Positions 25,694-33,865 of a stretch of DNA of 43,564 nt are shown here, in pieces. Under the pieces are notes generated by a model. That model saw nothing but the letters and a program-made list of their open reading frames with translations. It was not told the DNA's origin and made no database searches. The stretch is from Nitrospirota bacterium (GTDB lineage: Bacteria > Nitrospirota > Thermodesulfovibrionia > Thermodesulfovibrionales > Dissulfurispiraceae): positions 1-43,564 of the forward strand of contig JADFXI010000009.1 of the NCBI GenBank assembly GCA_015233655.1. Direction: 5' to 3'. The translations under genes were made by a program, and so were the position numbers. How positions within the stretch are numbered: position 1 is the first letter of the stretch; the number at the start of each line of letters is the position of its first letter.

Positions 25694-27196
25694 TCATTTT
25701 TTCTTCGGTGCTCCTTTCTTTGTGTTCTTTTTCCTGCTCTTAATAATATTCACCACTTTTCTGGCTGCGAATATAGTGACCGCAATCGCTATCAGCACTC
25801 CATTAAAAATACCGAACTGTACGATAGCACGCTCCCATATCTTAACAGGCGCCTCGGTTTTTTTCTTGGGCTGAGGTACCGGCGGGGCCTTCTGTGCGGC
25901 CTGAACGACCGGCGGAGGCTCTACGGACTTAAACTGAATAGTCTTTGTGCGCTTGAAAGTCTTACCTTCGGCGAGCAGAGCAATAGCGTAATCACCCACC
26001 TGCGGCACGGTGAATTCAAATGAAAAAGACGGCCCGTTTGCCTGCAGGGGAAGTTTTGCTGTCTTGCCGTCAGGACCTGCAAGTTCAGCTGACAGCGAAA
26101 TTTGGTCGAGTATATCTTTTTCGCTAATTGGTCCGCCATCCCTCTCAAGCCAGGCCTCGCCTTTCACCATCTCATTTTTATTAACGAAACTATTGTTGAA
26201 GGAACTCTTCAGACTCAGATTGGTCATGACAAAAACCTTGTTGCCTTCTTTAGTGCTGAGATTGACCTTCCATTTCCCGGGGTCAGGCTCAGTAACAGTT
26301 ATCAAATCGAAGAGCTTTGTTTCAAACCACTGGATGTTCTTTCCGAACCTCTTCGGAGTATCCTTTCTCCCCGAAGGCTCCACCAGGGTCGTAGTTGTGC
26401 CGGCCTTTTTGCTGACAAAGACTATGGCCTCTTTAATGTCCTTATCAAGGGTGAAAGTGTCGCCATCAAAAGGGACTGAATCGGGAGATTTTATCTTCTC
26501 GAACATAGCTGCAAATATTACATGAATATCATTCTCTGTCAGGGCCAGTTTGAAGAAGCCACCGCATGCCTTTGCGAGGTCCTCAAGAAATTTCGCATCC
26601 GCCAGTTCACTGAACGCTATAGTTGAAAGCGTTATGCCGGACTTCGCGAGTTCCGGAAACAGGGCGGTCAGATTGCTGAGAGCTACGGCCTCTTTCTCTG
26701 CCGAACCAAGGGTAAGTTTGCCGTCAGAAAGCATGACCAACACCTTCTTTTTGGCTGTTGAAGTTTTCAGTTCTTCATAGCCTTTTTTTACGGCGTCATA
26801 AATATCGGTAGAAAATTCCCTGGAAGATACCTTGTTAATGGCCCTCACAAAACTGTCGTGGTTTTCTTTGGTATTCTTGGTAAGAGGCAAAAGGAGTTTT
26901 GCCGAATCGCCGAAACTCACAACAGCGACGCGATCATCACTGCCGAGAAGAGATACGAATAGCTTGGCAGACGTCTTTCTGCTGTCATGGGGGTCGGTTT
27001 TCCTCATACTTCCCGAGCTGTCTATGAGAAGAACAATGTCCGAACCCTTAGCCTCTGCAGGGGCGTCCTTTTTTTGCGCGGCTTGCTGGGTCGCCGGCTG
27101 AACGTTTTTTTCCTGGGCAGGTTTGTTATCGGCGAACGACATGGGCAAGAAACATGACAAAAACAAAACCATGAACAATAAGCCGGATTTCTTCAT
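25694..27196 (-). CDS. Exported, membrane-anchored von Willebrand factor A domain protein
   Basis: A 500-residue protein from ATG 27196 (GGGGAAG upstream), with a signal peptide at residues 1-22 (cut after SFA). A low-complexity Gln/Ala/Lys linker leads to a VWA domain with the MIDAS metal motif DSSGS (Asp59-Ser63) and the later LSDGK. A long beta-rich region follows, then a Pro-rich stretch, a C-terminal membrane helix (about 460-482) and a basic Lys-rich tail. The VWA part is thus outside the membrane. Such proteins usually bind partner proteins through a metal ion. The specific role is unknown. The open frame extends upstream to 27301, but that part lacks signal-peptide character. Confidence 0.85.
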   Translation of the reverse strand: MKKSGLLFMVLFLSCFLPMSFADNKPAQEKNVQPATQQAAQKKDAPAEAKGSDIVLLIDSSGSMRKTDPHDSRKTSAKLFVSLLGSDDRVAVVSFGDSAKLLLPLTKNTKENHDSFVRAINKVSSREFSTDIYDAVKKGYEELKTSTAKKKVLVMLSDGKLTLGSAEKEAVALSNLTALFPELAKSGITLSTIAFSELADAKFLEDLAKACGGFFKLALTENDIHVIFAAMFEKIKSPDSVPFDGDTFTLDKDIKEAIVFVSKKAGTTTTLVEPSGRKDTPKRFGKNIQWFETKLFDLITVTEPDPGKWKVNLSTKEGNKVFVMTNLSLKSSFNNSFVNKNEMVKGEAWLERDGGPISEKDILDQISLSAELAGPDGKTAKLPLQANGPSFSFEFTVPQVGDYAIALLAEGKTFKRTKTIQFKSVEPPPVVQAAQKAPPVPQPKKKTEAPVKIWERAIVQFGIFNGVLIAIAVTIFAARKVVNIIKSRKKNTKKGAPKKK

Positions 27197-27360
27197 ATCT
27201 TCCCCATGACTTAATATATCGGTTTTTTTATGTATAACTATAGCATAGGACAGTTTTACATAAAAAGCCCCCTCTCTGCCTTGTTCCCGTCGCCAGCACA
27301 CCTTTCTGCTTTATATCTCTATGGCCGATCCAAAATTTGTAATGTTCATGTAACAAGCCT

Positions 27361-27370
27361 CTGCTATAAT
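27361..27370 (+). promoter_or_regulatory. Extended -10 promoter of the PAS kinase gene
   Basis: TGCTATAAT (27362-27370) is an extended -10 consensus only 12 bases before the ATG at 27383. It would start an mRNA with a leader of about five bases and no ribosome site. Confidence 0.45.
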
Positions 27371-27382
27371 CAGACTTAAATT

Positions 27383-28474
27383 ATGCTTGAATTCATTCGC
27401 TCCACTTATTTTCAGGGGCTTCTGGACAGCTTCTCAGCAGGAGTTGTAATATTCAACTCAGAGGGCTTTGTGTACGCCCTCAATAAGTCGGCATACTCTA
27501 TTCTCGACCTTGATGGCGGGGACCAGGTCAGAAAGCAATGGCTGGAACTCTTCACAGGTTTTGAGCAGAAAAACACGCTCGAAGAAATGGTGCGTTATGT
27601 TACCGTGCACATGCAGCAGGCCCCTTACCATTTCACAGATCGCTTCACCAACAAAGAGGGCAGCCATCGATACCTTACCCTTATAGCCTCTCCGCTTATC
27701 TACCATGACAAACTCTTCGGAGTGGTGCTCGAAATAAATGACGTAACGAACATCTTTCTTCTTCATGAACGGGAAAAGAGCATTCTGCACGAAAAAAACG
27801 CACTTCAACAGGAGCGTTATGAGGGGTTGCTTAAAATATCGATGTCAGTGGCCCACCAGATCAGAAATCCGGTTACGATTATCGGGGGACTGGCACAGCG
27901 GCTTCCTAAGGAGATCGCTCTTTCGACAAGACAGATCGGATATTTCGATACTATCAGAAGCTGCGTAAAGAGGATGGAGAACATCGTCTCTGTTGTCAAC
28001 GAGTACTCTTCCATAAATGCCGAAGAACGCCATGTAACAGCTGCTGCCCTCCTTATTCAGACAGCTCAGGAAGATGCTCTCCGTCGTTTTGCCGCGCTGC
28101 CCGTGGAAGTCGTATGGCAAATTGAGACCGAGCCGTGCGAACTCGTTGCGGCCATTAGTGACCTTTCCAGGGGGATTGCCGAAGTTTTTGCAAATTCGAT
28201 AGAGTCCTTTACAGCGTCCCCGGGCATTATAAAAGTATACGGGTCCCTGCATGAAAAACTTTACAGGATCGAAATAGCAGATTCAGGCAAGGGAATTCCG
28301 GAAAGGAACCTTCCGTTTGTTTTCGATCCTTTCTTCACCACAAAAACTGTGGGGGTCGGCATGGGACTGTGCAAGGCTAAAAAGATAATAAAAGAGCACG
28401 GAGGCCATATAACTGTGCAAAATGGAGAAGGCGGCGGGACAACGGTACACATAGAACTTCCCCTGCCTCATTAG
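27383..28474 (+). CDS. Soluble PAS-domain sensor histidine kinase
   Basis: A 363-residue kinase without membrane helices. A PAS domain covers about residues 10-125 (LDSFSAGVVIFNSEGFVYALN). The HisKA part has the H-box SVAHQIRNPV with the phospho-acceptor His158. The HATPase_c domain has an N-box-like AEVFANSIESF, DSGKGIPERN, a PFVFDPFFTTK motif and VGMGLCKAKKI. All key kinase motifs are present. No response regulator is adjacent. The start has no Shine-Dalgarno and lies close behind a -10 element, so a leaderless message is likely. It is convergent with the TPR glycosyltransferase-like gene. Confidence 0.9.
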   Translation: MLEFIRSTYFQGLLDSFSAGVVIFNSEGFVYALNKSAYSILDLDGGDQVRKQWLELFTGFEQKNTLEEMVRYVTVHMQQAPYHFTDRFTNKEGSHRYLTLIASPLIYHDKLFGVVLEINDVTNIFLLHEREKSILHEKNALQQERYEGLLKISMSVAHQIRNPVTIIGGLAQRLPKEIALSTRQIGYFDTIRSCVKRMENIVSVVNEYSSINAEERHVTAAALLIQTAQEDALRRFAALPVEVVWQIETEPCELVAAISDLSRGIAEVFANSIESFTASPGIIKVYGSLHEKLYRIEIADSGKGIPERNLPFVFDPFFTTKTVGVGMGLCKAKKIIKEHGGHITVQNGEGGGTTVHIELPLPH

Positions 28475-28519
28475 ACGCCATATCATCCTTATTGCCGGTA
28501 CTCTGCGCCGGAACGGCCA

Positions 28520-30286
28520 CTATTTCCTTCTTGATAACTCCTCAAGCAGTTGCCGGGCCCTCTGGACATCCGGCTTTATCTTTAATCCTGCTTCCAATTC
28601 GCTTTTCGCTTTTTCAATTTCTCCAATTCTGTAGTAGAGAAGTCCAAGATTAAAATGGGCTTCAGCAAAGTTGGGGTTCAGCTTTATAGTAGTCATATAT
28701 TGAACAGCGGCCTTGTCAAATTCGTTAAAAGTACAATATACATTGCCAAGATTGTTATGTGCCTCTTCCAGGTCAGGCTTCAGCTCAACAGCAATCAGAA
28801 ACTGTTCCATCGCCTTGTCGATCATGCCTTTGTCGATATAAAACACTCCGAGCTTGTTATGTGCCATTGCATATCGGGGAAATCTTTTGACGGTGTCTTC
28901 CCACATCTTTTTGCCGTCTCCATAAGCCTCGTTCTGACGATAAGCGGCAAATGACATAAGGACTAGTGCGATGACAAATATAACCATTATCATCCTGTCG
29001 GCTATGGCATGTCCGGTTTTCTTCTTTATCATAAACACGCCCGTAACCGTACAAATAATCATTCCGACCGAAGGCAGATACGCGCGATATGTTTCAATAA
29101 GCCTCGGCGTAGTTACCAGGCTTTCGACAGAAAGGGCGATAAAGAACCACAATATACCGAAACCCATCAGCCGAAAATCGGGCGATGAGTTATTACTTGA
29201 ATTGGAAATAGGGACATTGTCATTCGTATCCGCCTTTTGCCGTTTGCCTCTTACCAGATAGACACCAATGGCAAATAACAACGATAAGAACACGAATGAA
29301 CCGGCTACCTGCGGTTCAAAGAGAGAACGAGATACCGGATATTCATAATCCAGGTCCAGGTGCAGAGGCAAAAAAAGCATTCGCAGGTAAGTGACAATTA
29401 CTCTGAACTGGGTAAAAAAGTATTCCCCCCTGGAGTAGTCCCAGGTGAATCCGGCCAAATACGAGCCAGGGTCGATAAGGCTGGATGATCCACTCCCGGC
29501 GGCCCCTGCCATGCTCATTAGTGTCAGCGGAATGATACCAAGCAAGAACAGTATGGGAACAAGAGAGACCATCCTCCTCTTTAAAGGGCCCTTAAAGAAA
29601 CAAAACTCATAGATCATTATCATAAAGGGCAAAGTAAAGGCGTTCTCCTTAGTCTTCATCGCCAGGACCGCCGAAATAAACGATATGCCGTAAAAGAAGA
29701 TACGCCGATACCTGCCGGCCGCCTTTGTTTCTTCTCCCTCATCAACCAGGCGTGACTTCACATATGCTGCAACAGAAAGCAGATAGAAAAACGCGACGAG
29801 AGAGGCAAAACGCTGCATGACATACGTAACGGCAGCAGTCTGAAGCGGGTGCGCCGCGAACAGAAGTGATGATAGAAGAGCAATGAGACGCGAGTCCTTT
29901 TTTAAAGCCGAATCTGACATAAGCGGCGTTTTGAATGTCAATAGAACAACTAAATAAACCAGAATGGCGTTTGCCATATGAATGGCGATATTGACAACAT
30001 GATAGCCTGTCACCGATAAGCCGTGTATCCTGTAGTTCAGAGCGAAGGTGAGATGAGCTATATATCTGGATATGAAAAAGTTGTAATGCTCAAAGCCTCG
30101 TGCTTCAGAGGGGTAAAGAAAATAATTAAAATCTTTGATAATAGGCTCGTTGACAATATGCATCTCTTCATCCCACTGAAAGGGGACATTGAGCGAGTTG
30201 GCATAGATTATGATAACAAGGAAGGCCAGACAGGCAATATGAAACAAATTGCTATGAGTTTGATTCTTCTTTAAAAGATTCTCCAC
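28520..30286 (-). CDS. Polytopic GT-C-type glycosyltransferase-like protein with C-terminal TPR repeats
   Basis: A 588-residue protein with about ten membrane helices in residues 15-430, followed by a TPR region (about 455-580). The segment after the first helix (YANSLNVPFQWDEE) resembles the first loop of GT-C transferases such as TMTC-like proteins, where the acidic pair is catalytic. The TPR units contain the A-x2-NLG-x-Y pattern (AHNKLGVFYIDKG, AHNNLGNVYCTFNEF, AHFNLGLLYYRIGE). Transfer of a lipid-linked sugar to an exported protein is the family expectation but not shown here. The start codon is GTG (30286-30284). Confidence 0.82.
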   Translation of the reverse strand: MENLLKKNQTHSNLFHIACLAFLVIIIYANSLNVPFQWDEEMHIVNEPIIKDFNYFLYPSEARGFEHYNFFISRYIAHLTFALNYRIHGLSVTGYHVVNIAIHMANAILVYLVVLLTFKTPLMSDSALKKDSRLIALLSSLLFAAHPLQTAAVTYVMQRFASLVAFFYLLSVAAYVKSRLVDEGEETKAAGRYRRIFFYGISFISAVLAMKTKENAFTLPFMIMIYEFCFFKGPLKRRMVSLVPILFLLGIIPLTLMSMAGAAGSGSSSLIDPGSYLAGFTWDYSRGEYFFTQFRVIVTYLRMLFLPLHLDLDYEYPVSRSLFEPQVAGSFVFLSLLFAIGVYLVRGKRQKADTNDNVPISNSSNNSSPDFRLMGFGILWFFIALSVESLVTTPRLIETYRAYLPSVGMIICTVTGVFMIKKKTGHAIADRMIMVIFVIALVLMSFAAYRQNEAYGDGKKMWEDTVKRFPRYAMAHNKLGVFYIDKGMIDKAMEQFLIAVELKPDLEEAHNNLGNVYCTFNEFDKAAVQYMTTIKLNPNFAEAHFNLGLLYYRIGEIEKAKSELEAGLKIKPDVQRARQLLEELSRRK

Positions 30287-30331
30287 ATGCGTCCCGCCGA
30301 ATTCTTTAGAGGCATTTAAAGATTATGAAAA

Positions 30332-30422
30332 TGGCGGAGAGGCAGGGATTCGAACCCTGGGTGAGATATAATCCCACAACGGTTTTCGAGACCGCCCCGT
30401 TCAACCGCTCCGGCACCTCTCC
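30332..30422 (-). tRNA. tRNA-Ser, anticodon CGA
   Basis: A 91-base class II tRNA with encoded CCA (30334-30332). The acceptor stem GGAGAGG pairs with CCTCTCC. The anticodon loop CTCGAAA gives CGA, which reads UCG. The long variable arm (GTGGGA with TCTCAC) is that of serine tRNAs, and the T loop is TTCGAAT. On the minus strand TATACT (30439-30434) is a likely -10 element. Its first 21 bases and upstream region are duplicated at 31399-31462. Confidence 0.97.
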
Positions 30423-30465
30423 ATCGAACGATTAGTATAATCAATCAGTTATCGAAACGTCTATA
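30402..30465. repeat. Direct repeat copy A: 5' end of tRNA-Ser plus upstream region
   Basis: Copy A (30402-30465) and copy B (31399-31462) share 23 identical bases covering tRNA nucleotides 1-21 and the two bases before them. Past the tRNA there is lower similarity with identical blocks TAATCAATCAGT and CGTCTATA. The offset is 997 bases and the HepT/MntA genes lie between the copies. Confidence 0.8.
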
Positions 30466-30634
30466 GTCAACTACAGTAAAACTGTGGGATAAAAGATCAA
30501 GATGAAGAACAAGAACTAAGAATGGGCGGCGGAACATCGTATAACGCCATCTTCTCGGAAACATAAGGACACAGGAGAGGCCTAAGCCGCTCCTTATCAC
30601 TTATATGCGGGTCCAGCCGGAGATATTCTCCACA

Positions 30635-31012
30635 TCAGACTGGAGGCGCCTTCGGCTCGGCGCTGTCCGTGCCTGTGTTACCAATAAATTCCCTGACCGC
30701 ATCCGTTAAGCCCGGGAGATCCTCCTGAATGACCTTCCACACTATCTCAAGATCAACTCCGAAATATTCATGTATCAGAAGATTTCTAAAATCCTTTATG
30801 TCTTGCCATTCTACATCAGAGCGTTTTTGTTTTAAATCGTCAGGAAGCTTCCCGACAGCCTCGCCGATAATCTCAAACTCCCTGATAACCGCAGAATATG
30901 TTTTTCTCTCGTTACAGAACTCCTCAAAAGTCTTACCGGTAACGTACTCTGTGACCGCATTGCATGAATCCAAAATGTCCGCAAGATATAGCTGAATATC
31001 CCTTTCAGGCAT
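30635..31012 (-). CDS. hepT: HepT-like HEPN toxin of a HepT/MntA (type VII) toxin-antitoxin pair
   Basis: A 125-residue all-alpha HEPN protein. The RNase motif R-x4-H-x-Y is intact: Arg76, His81, Tyr83 in FRNLLIHEYF. The early part DIQLYLADILDSCNAVTEYV and EFEIIGEAVGKLP match the family. HEPN toxins of this type cut RNA, and the partner MntA silences them by adding AMP units to the Tyr of this motif. Its start overlaps the mntA stop by 8 bases, in the standard antitoxin-first order. The last 15 residues are poorly conserved. Located between the two tRNA-Ser repeat copies. Confidence 0.9.
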   Translation of the reverse strand: MPERDIQLYLADILDSCNAVTEYVTGKTFEEFCNERKTYSAVIREFEIIGEAVGKLPDDLKQKRSDVEWQDIKDFRNLLIHEYFGVDLEIVWKVIQEDLPGLTDAVREFIGNTGTDSAEPKAPPV

Positions 31013-31307
31013 AAATAATCTGTTTTATAACTTTTTCTTTTATTGCCGCTTTTATGGAATGCTCAAACCCCAAGTCTATCTCTCTCGACATCTCTTGTTC
31101 TAAAAACCTTTTAAGCCTGAGAAAACTGTGAATGTTTTTCCTGGCTTTTTCTATTTCTACAACCATGTCGATATCGCTGGTGACTAATTGCTCACCACGT
31201 GCAAAGCTCCCGAAAATTCCTATACGGGTTACTCCGAATCTTTCATTCAGCAAGGCCTTGTTTTGTTTTAAATAAGAAATTATTTCATCAGTCGATAGTT
31301 TTTCCAT
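31005..31307 (-). CDS. mntA: MntA-like nucleotidyltransferase antitoxin
   Basis: A 100-residue minimal nucleotidyltransferase with the GSFARGE…SDIDMVVE signature (Gly33-Ser34, Asp45 and Asp47 as metal ligands). In the paired systems it neutralises HepT by adenylylating it. ATG 31307 is preceded by GGTGGTG. The open frame runs back to 31427, but the 40 extra residues include translated tRNA-like sequence and were rejected. A TGTTATAAT extended -10 (31346-31338) lies about 30 bases upstream, so the pair has its own promoter inside the repeat-bounded unit. Confidence 0.9.
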   Translation of the reverse strand: MEKLSTDEIISYLKQNKALLNERFGVTRIGIFGSFARGEQLVTSDIDMVVEIEKARKNIHSFLRLKRFLEQEMSREIDLGFEHSIKAAIKEKVIKQIIYA

Positions 31308-31337
31308 GTCACCACCATGCCGCTCAAACTCATTACA

Positions 31338-31346
31338 ATTATAACA
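31338..31346 (-). promoter_or_regulatory. Extended -10 promoter of mntA-hepT
   Basis: On the minus strand TGTTATAAT matches the extended -10 consensus, about 30 bases before the mntA ATG. No good -35 is seen. Confidence 0.5.
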
Positions 31347-31398
31347 CGCTTGCAAGCCGCGGCGTAATGAAAGAATGAACAATGAGCAGCTTACCGGG

Positions 31399-31462
31399 CA
31401 ACCGCTCCGGCACCTCTCCATGAACATAATAGTTTAATCAATCAGTCATAACTGCGTCTATA
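31399..31462 (-). repeat. Direct repeat copy B: truncated tRNA-Ser 5' end (pseudo-tRNA)
   Basis: On the minus strand nucleotides 1-21 of tRNA-Ser (acceptor strand and start of the D arm) are present at 31419-31399 and then diverge. The upstream region, including a TATTAT in the place of the -10, resembles that of the intact tRNA. No remaining part of a tRNA follows, so no functional tRNA can be made. Confidence 0.8.
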
Positions 31463-31481
31463 CCTGAACAGCTCACAGGAA

Positions 31482-31507
31482 TTCGGGGATATTCGTCAGT
31501 CCCCGAA
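31482..31507 (-). terminator. Hairpin across the pfkA stop codon
   Basis: A perfect eight-pair stem (31482-31489 with 31500-31507, 10-base loop) encloses the pfkA stop codon. It is followed by TTCCTGT on the minus strand. The poor T run makes it a weak intrinsic terminator or an mRNA end-stabilising stem. Confidence 0.4.
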
Positions 31508-32590
31508 CGATATGCCTATCTCGCGCGCTGTTTTAATAGTGTCGATATCGGTCGGCACTCTCTTGATATTACCGATAACATCACTGAGCGGGATGGCCGT
31601 TACCACCGGAGGATTGAGAGCGACCATAGTACCGAACTTCTTCTCCTCTGCCATGCGAACGGCGGCCGCACCGAAGCGCAGGCCCATGAGGCGGTCGAAT
31701 GTCGTGGGGGAGCCGCCGCGCTGGAGGTGACCCAGTACCAGAGAGCGTGTATCTTTGCCGGTCTTTCTGGCAATCTCCTTTGCCACGTATTCTCCGACAC
31801 CGCCCAATACCACATGCTGCCTTCCGACTTCGCCATTTCCCTTGTCGATGACCCGCCCGCCTAAAGGAACAGCGCCTTCTGCAACAACAACTATGGCATA
31901 GTGATGTCCTTGCAGCTCAAGTTCACTGACATGATCACATATTTTATCGATATCAAAAGGGATTTCCGGGATTAGAATGACATTGGCCGAACCTGAAACG
32001 CCGCTGTGCAGGGCAATCCAACCGGCGTTGCGTCCCATAACCTCAACAACCATAACGCGGTCATGCGACTTGGCAGTGGAGTGAAGGCGGTCAATGGCCT
32101 CAGTTGCTATATTCACGGCAGTATCGAACCCGAACGTAATAACAGTCGCGCGTATGTCGTTATCTATAGTCTTGGGAACTCCTATGACCGGCATGCCCTT
32201 CTTGAAGAAATCATACGCTATCTCAAGACTGCCGTCACCACCAACAGCGATAAGACAATCGAAGCGAAGGCGTTTGAAGTTGTCCATTACTTTATCAGAC
32301 ACATCGCGGATCTCTGTCTCGCCTGCGAGGTTGGTAATGGGCATTTTGAACGGGTTCCCCTTATTCGTCGTCCCAAGAATGGTGCCGCCTAGGCTGCAGA
32401 TGTCGTGGACCATGGCCGGTGTAAGGCGAAACATCTCGTCAGTATTGAGCAGTCCTGCATATCCGTTCTTTATCCCGTAGACTTCCCAATTCCTGCTGTC
32501 GGCGCCCATAACAACAGCCTTGATGACCGCATTAAGTCCGGGCGCGTCTCCCCCGCCAGTATTGATGGCAATTCTCATCCCCTTATCCAT
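31496..32590 (-). CDS. pfkA: 6-phosphofructokinase
   Basis: Phosphofructokinase phosphorylates fructose 6-phosphate in glycolysis. The 364-residue protein has TGGGDAPGLNAVI (phosphodonor site), a GGDGS loop, the catalytic PKTIDNDI, MGRNAGWIA, and the C-terminal LGHLQRGGSPTTFDRLMG. The Gly in GGDGS points to ATP as donor, since diphosphate-dependent enzymes carry Asp there. The Lys of PKTIDND is typical of the diphosphate enzymes and of the mixed ATP group. ATG 32590 with GGAGGAG about ten bases upstream is preferred to 32608. Its promoter is a TGCTATAAT on the minus strand. Donor preference is inferred only. Confidence 0.94.
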   Translation of the reverse strand: MDKGMRIAINTGGGDAPGLNAVIKAVVMGADSRNWEVYGIKNGYAGLLNTDEMFRLTPAMVHDICSLGGTILGTTNKGNPFKMPITNLAGETEIRDVSDKVMDNFKRLRFDCLIAVGGDGSLEIAYDFFKKGMPVIGVPKTIDNDIRATVITFGFDTAVNIATEAIDRLHSTAKSHDRVMVVEVMGRNAGWIALHSGVSGSANVILIPEIPFDIDKICDHVSELELQGHHYAIVVVAEGAVPLGGRVIDKGNGEVGRQHVVLGGVGEYVAKEIARKTGKDTRSLVLGHLQRGGSPTTFDRLMGLRFGAAAVRMAEEKKFGTMVALNPPVVTAIPLSDVIGNIKRVPTDIDTIKTAREIGISFGD

Positions 32591-32671
32591 AATGCAACTC
32601 CTCCTCATGCGGAATTCAAGCCAGGGGCTTCCCGGCTGATATGGCCGAACGCTTTATCTTGGTCGTTGGCA

Positions 32672-32680
32672 ATTATAGCA
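32672..32680 (-). promoter_or_regulatory. Extended -10 promoter of pfkA
   Basis: On the minus strand TGCTATAAT (32680-32672) matches the extended -10 consensus about 80 bases before the pfkA ATG. It is paired with a divergent promoter of the same type for the YkgJ gene. Confidence 0.55.
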
Positions 32681-32704
32681 TATAGCCGCCATGTGAGAGC
32701 AGGA

Positions 32705-32733
32705 CTGACCCACTGCAGAAGTTCTGCTATAAT
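32705..32733 (+). promoter_or_regulatory. Promoter of the YkgJ-family gene
   Basis: CTGACC (32705-32710) and TATAAT (32728-32733) are 17 bases apart, with TGC before TATAAT as an extended -10. The start site is about 25 bases before the ATG at 32766; TTGGAG is the ribosome site. Confidence 0.6.
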
Positions 32734-32765
32734 AAATACATTCCTGCAGCTATTGGAGATGCGCA

Positions 32766-33539
32766 ATGGAGGAACAGAGAATTCCGCCTGATCAGCCGCT
32801 GAAAGTTCAGCCTCTGAAAGAGGAGATTGAGCCACTAGACTCCCGCAAAAAATGGAGCTGTCTCGGGGCCGCCTGCTCCGATTCCTGCTGCTTCAGGTTC
32901 CAGCAGGCAAATATTTTCATTGATGAAGCCCTTCGCTTGGCCAGCCATTTCCCTCTGACTTTTAATGCCGCAAACAGCCCTGACGGGAAAAACAATCTTA
33001 CTCTAAGCATAATTCTGAGGCCTACTGTAGAGAAAAATGCGTGTACATATTTACGTGAGGGTGAAGGCTGCGCTCTCGGCGAAGACAGGCCCATAGCCTG
33101 CAAGCAATTCCCGTTTTGCATGGTAAAAGGAGATGAAGGTGAGCAGAAAGCTGTATTAAAGCCATCCTGCCCCGGATTTTCGGACGAATCGGGAGAGCCC
33201 ATCCTATTGTCTGACGGCTCGACAAACCCGGTCATTTATAATGAATGCCTGAAGCCTGCCATGATTGCAGCCGAAACAGCCGGGGAGACTCAGGCCTTTG
33301 TCGATACGCTGGTGAAGTACGACTTGATTTCCATCGCCTGCTGCGAGAGCAAAGGGCTGAAGGTATACCTATACATAATAGATGCTCAAAAACTTCATGC
33401 CCTTCCCAAAGATACGCGTGATGTGCTCCGGGCAAAGGGTTATATGGACCTTATTCTTGCTCATATTAATTCCGCAGTCCACCTGAGAGATTTTATAGAC
33501 ATATATCTGGACAGAAAAGCGAGGCAAGAAGTTACATAA
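32766..33539 (+). CDS. YkgJ-family cysteine-cluster protein
   Basis: A 257-residue cytoplasmic protein of the YkgJ (UPF0153, putative metal or Fe-S binding) family. The Cys motifs are CLGAACSDSCC near residues 33-43, CTYL…GCALGEDRPIACKQFPF near 93-118, and C in KPSCPGFS. More Cys pairs lie near SIACCESKG. The arrangement is that of zinc- or iron-sulfur-binding proteins of unknown activity. It is divergent from pfkA and appears monocistronic. A 7-pair AT-rich stem (33539-33555) directly follows the stop but lacks a T run. Confidence 0.85.
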   Translation: MEEQRIPPDQPLKVQPLKEEIEPLDSRKKWSCLGAACSDSCCFRFQQANIFIDEALRLASHFPLTFNAANSPDGKNNLTLSIILRPTVEKNACTYLREGEGCALGEDRPIACKQFPFCMVKGDEGEQKAVLKPSCPGFSDESGEPILLSDGSTNPVIYNECLKPAMIAAETAGETQAFVDTLVKYDLISIACCESKGLKVYLYIIDAQKLHALPKDTRDVLRAKGYMDLILAHINSAVHLRDFIDIYLDRKARQEVT

Positions 33540-33611
33540 GGGAAAATATTTCCCTAAAAAAGGAGCTTGTTTCCAAAAAAGGGAATAAGAACAGGGAAAG
33601 AAAAGTCCCGG

Positions 33612-33818
33612 TCAGGCAGTATCTTTCTTTTTGGCGGTGATTATTCCTGCCCAGCTTGATTCATATCCAACAACATCTTCACCGCTGCCATCCTTGAAAA
33701 ACGAATAGCTTTCAGTCAGTTCTAAAATAATAGAGCGTTTTTCATCAGCAGACAGCAACCCGTAGAGCGGCGACTCTCTAAGAATTGAAACTATTTTTCT
33801 TAATATTTGCCAACTCAT
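33612..33818 (-). CDS. Small hypothetical protein
   Basis: A 68-residue frame reading MSWQILRKIVSILRESPLY and then LLSADEKRSIILELTESYSFF. It is predicted helical, soluble and without Cys. ATG 33818 has GAGG eight bases upstream; a GTG three codons earlier (33827) is a less likely start. No family is recognised. The 33540-33865 interval holds nothing else. Coding potential is supported only by the ribosome site and a plausible composition. Confidence 0.55.
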   Translation of the reverse strand: MSWQILRKIVSILRESPLYGLLSADEKRSIILELTESYSFFKDGSGEDVVGYESSWAGIITAKKKDTA

Positions 33819-33865
33819 TTCCGGCACCTCGCTGCTAATAAATTAGCAATTTGGATGCCAGAACG

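Noticed and set aside
31308-31427. N-terminal extension of mntA by 40 residues
   Set aside because: It would translate the tRNA-like sequence. The ATG at 31307 has a ribosome site and gives the family N-terminus.
30402-31462. CRISPR-like or insertion-sequence interpretation of the tRNA repeats
   Set aside because: There are only two copies about 1 kb apart, with no transposase, inverted ends or spacers. The copies are explained by tRNA sequence.
33539-33555. AT-rich seven-pair stem after the YkgJ gene as a terminator
   Set aside because: It is followed by As on the plus strand and lacks a T run on either strand.
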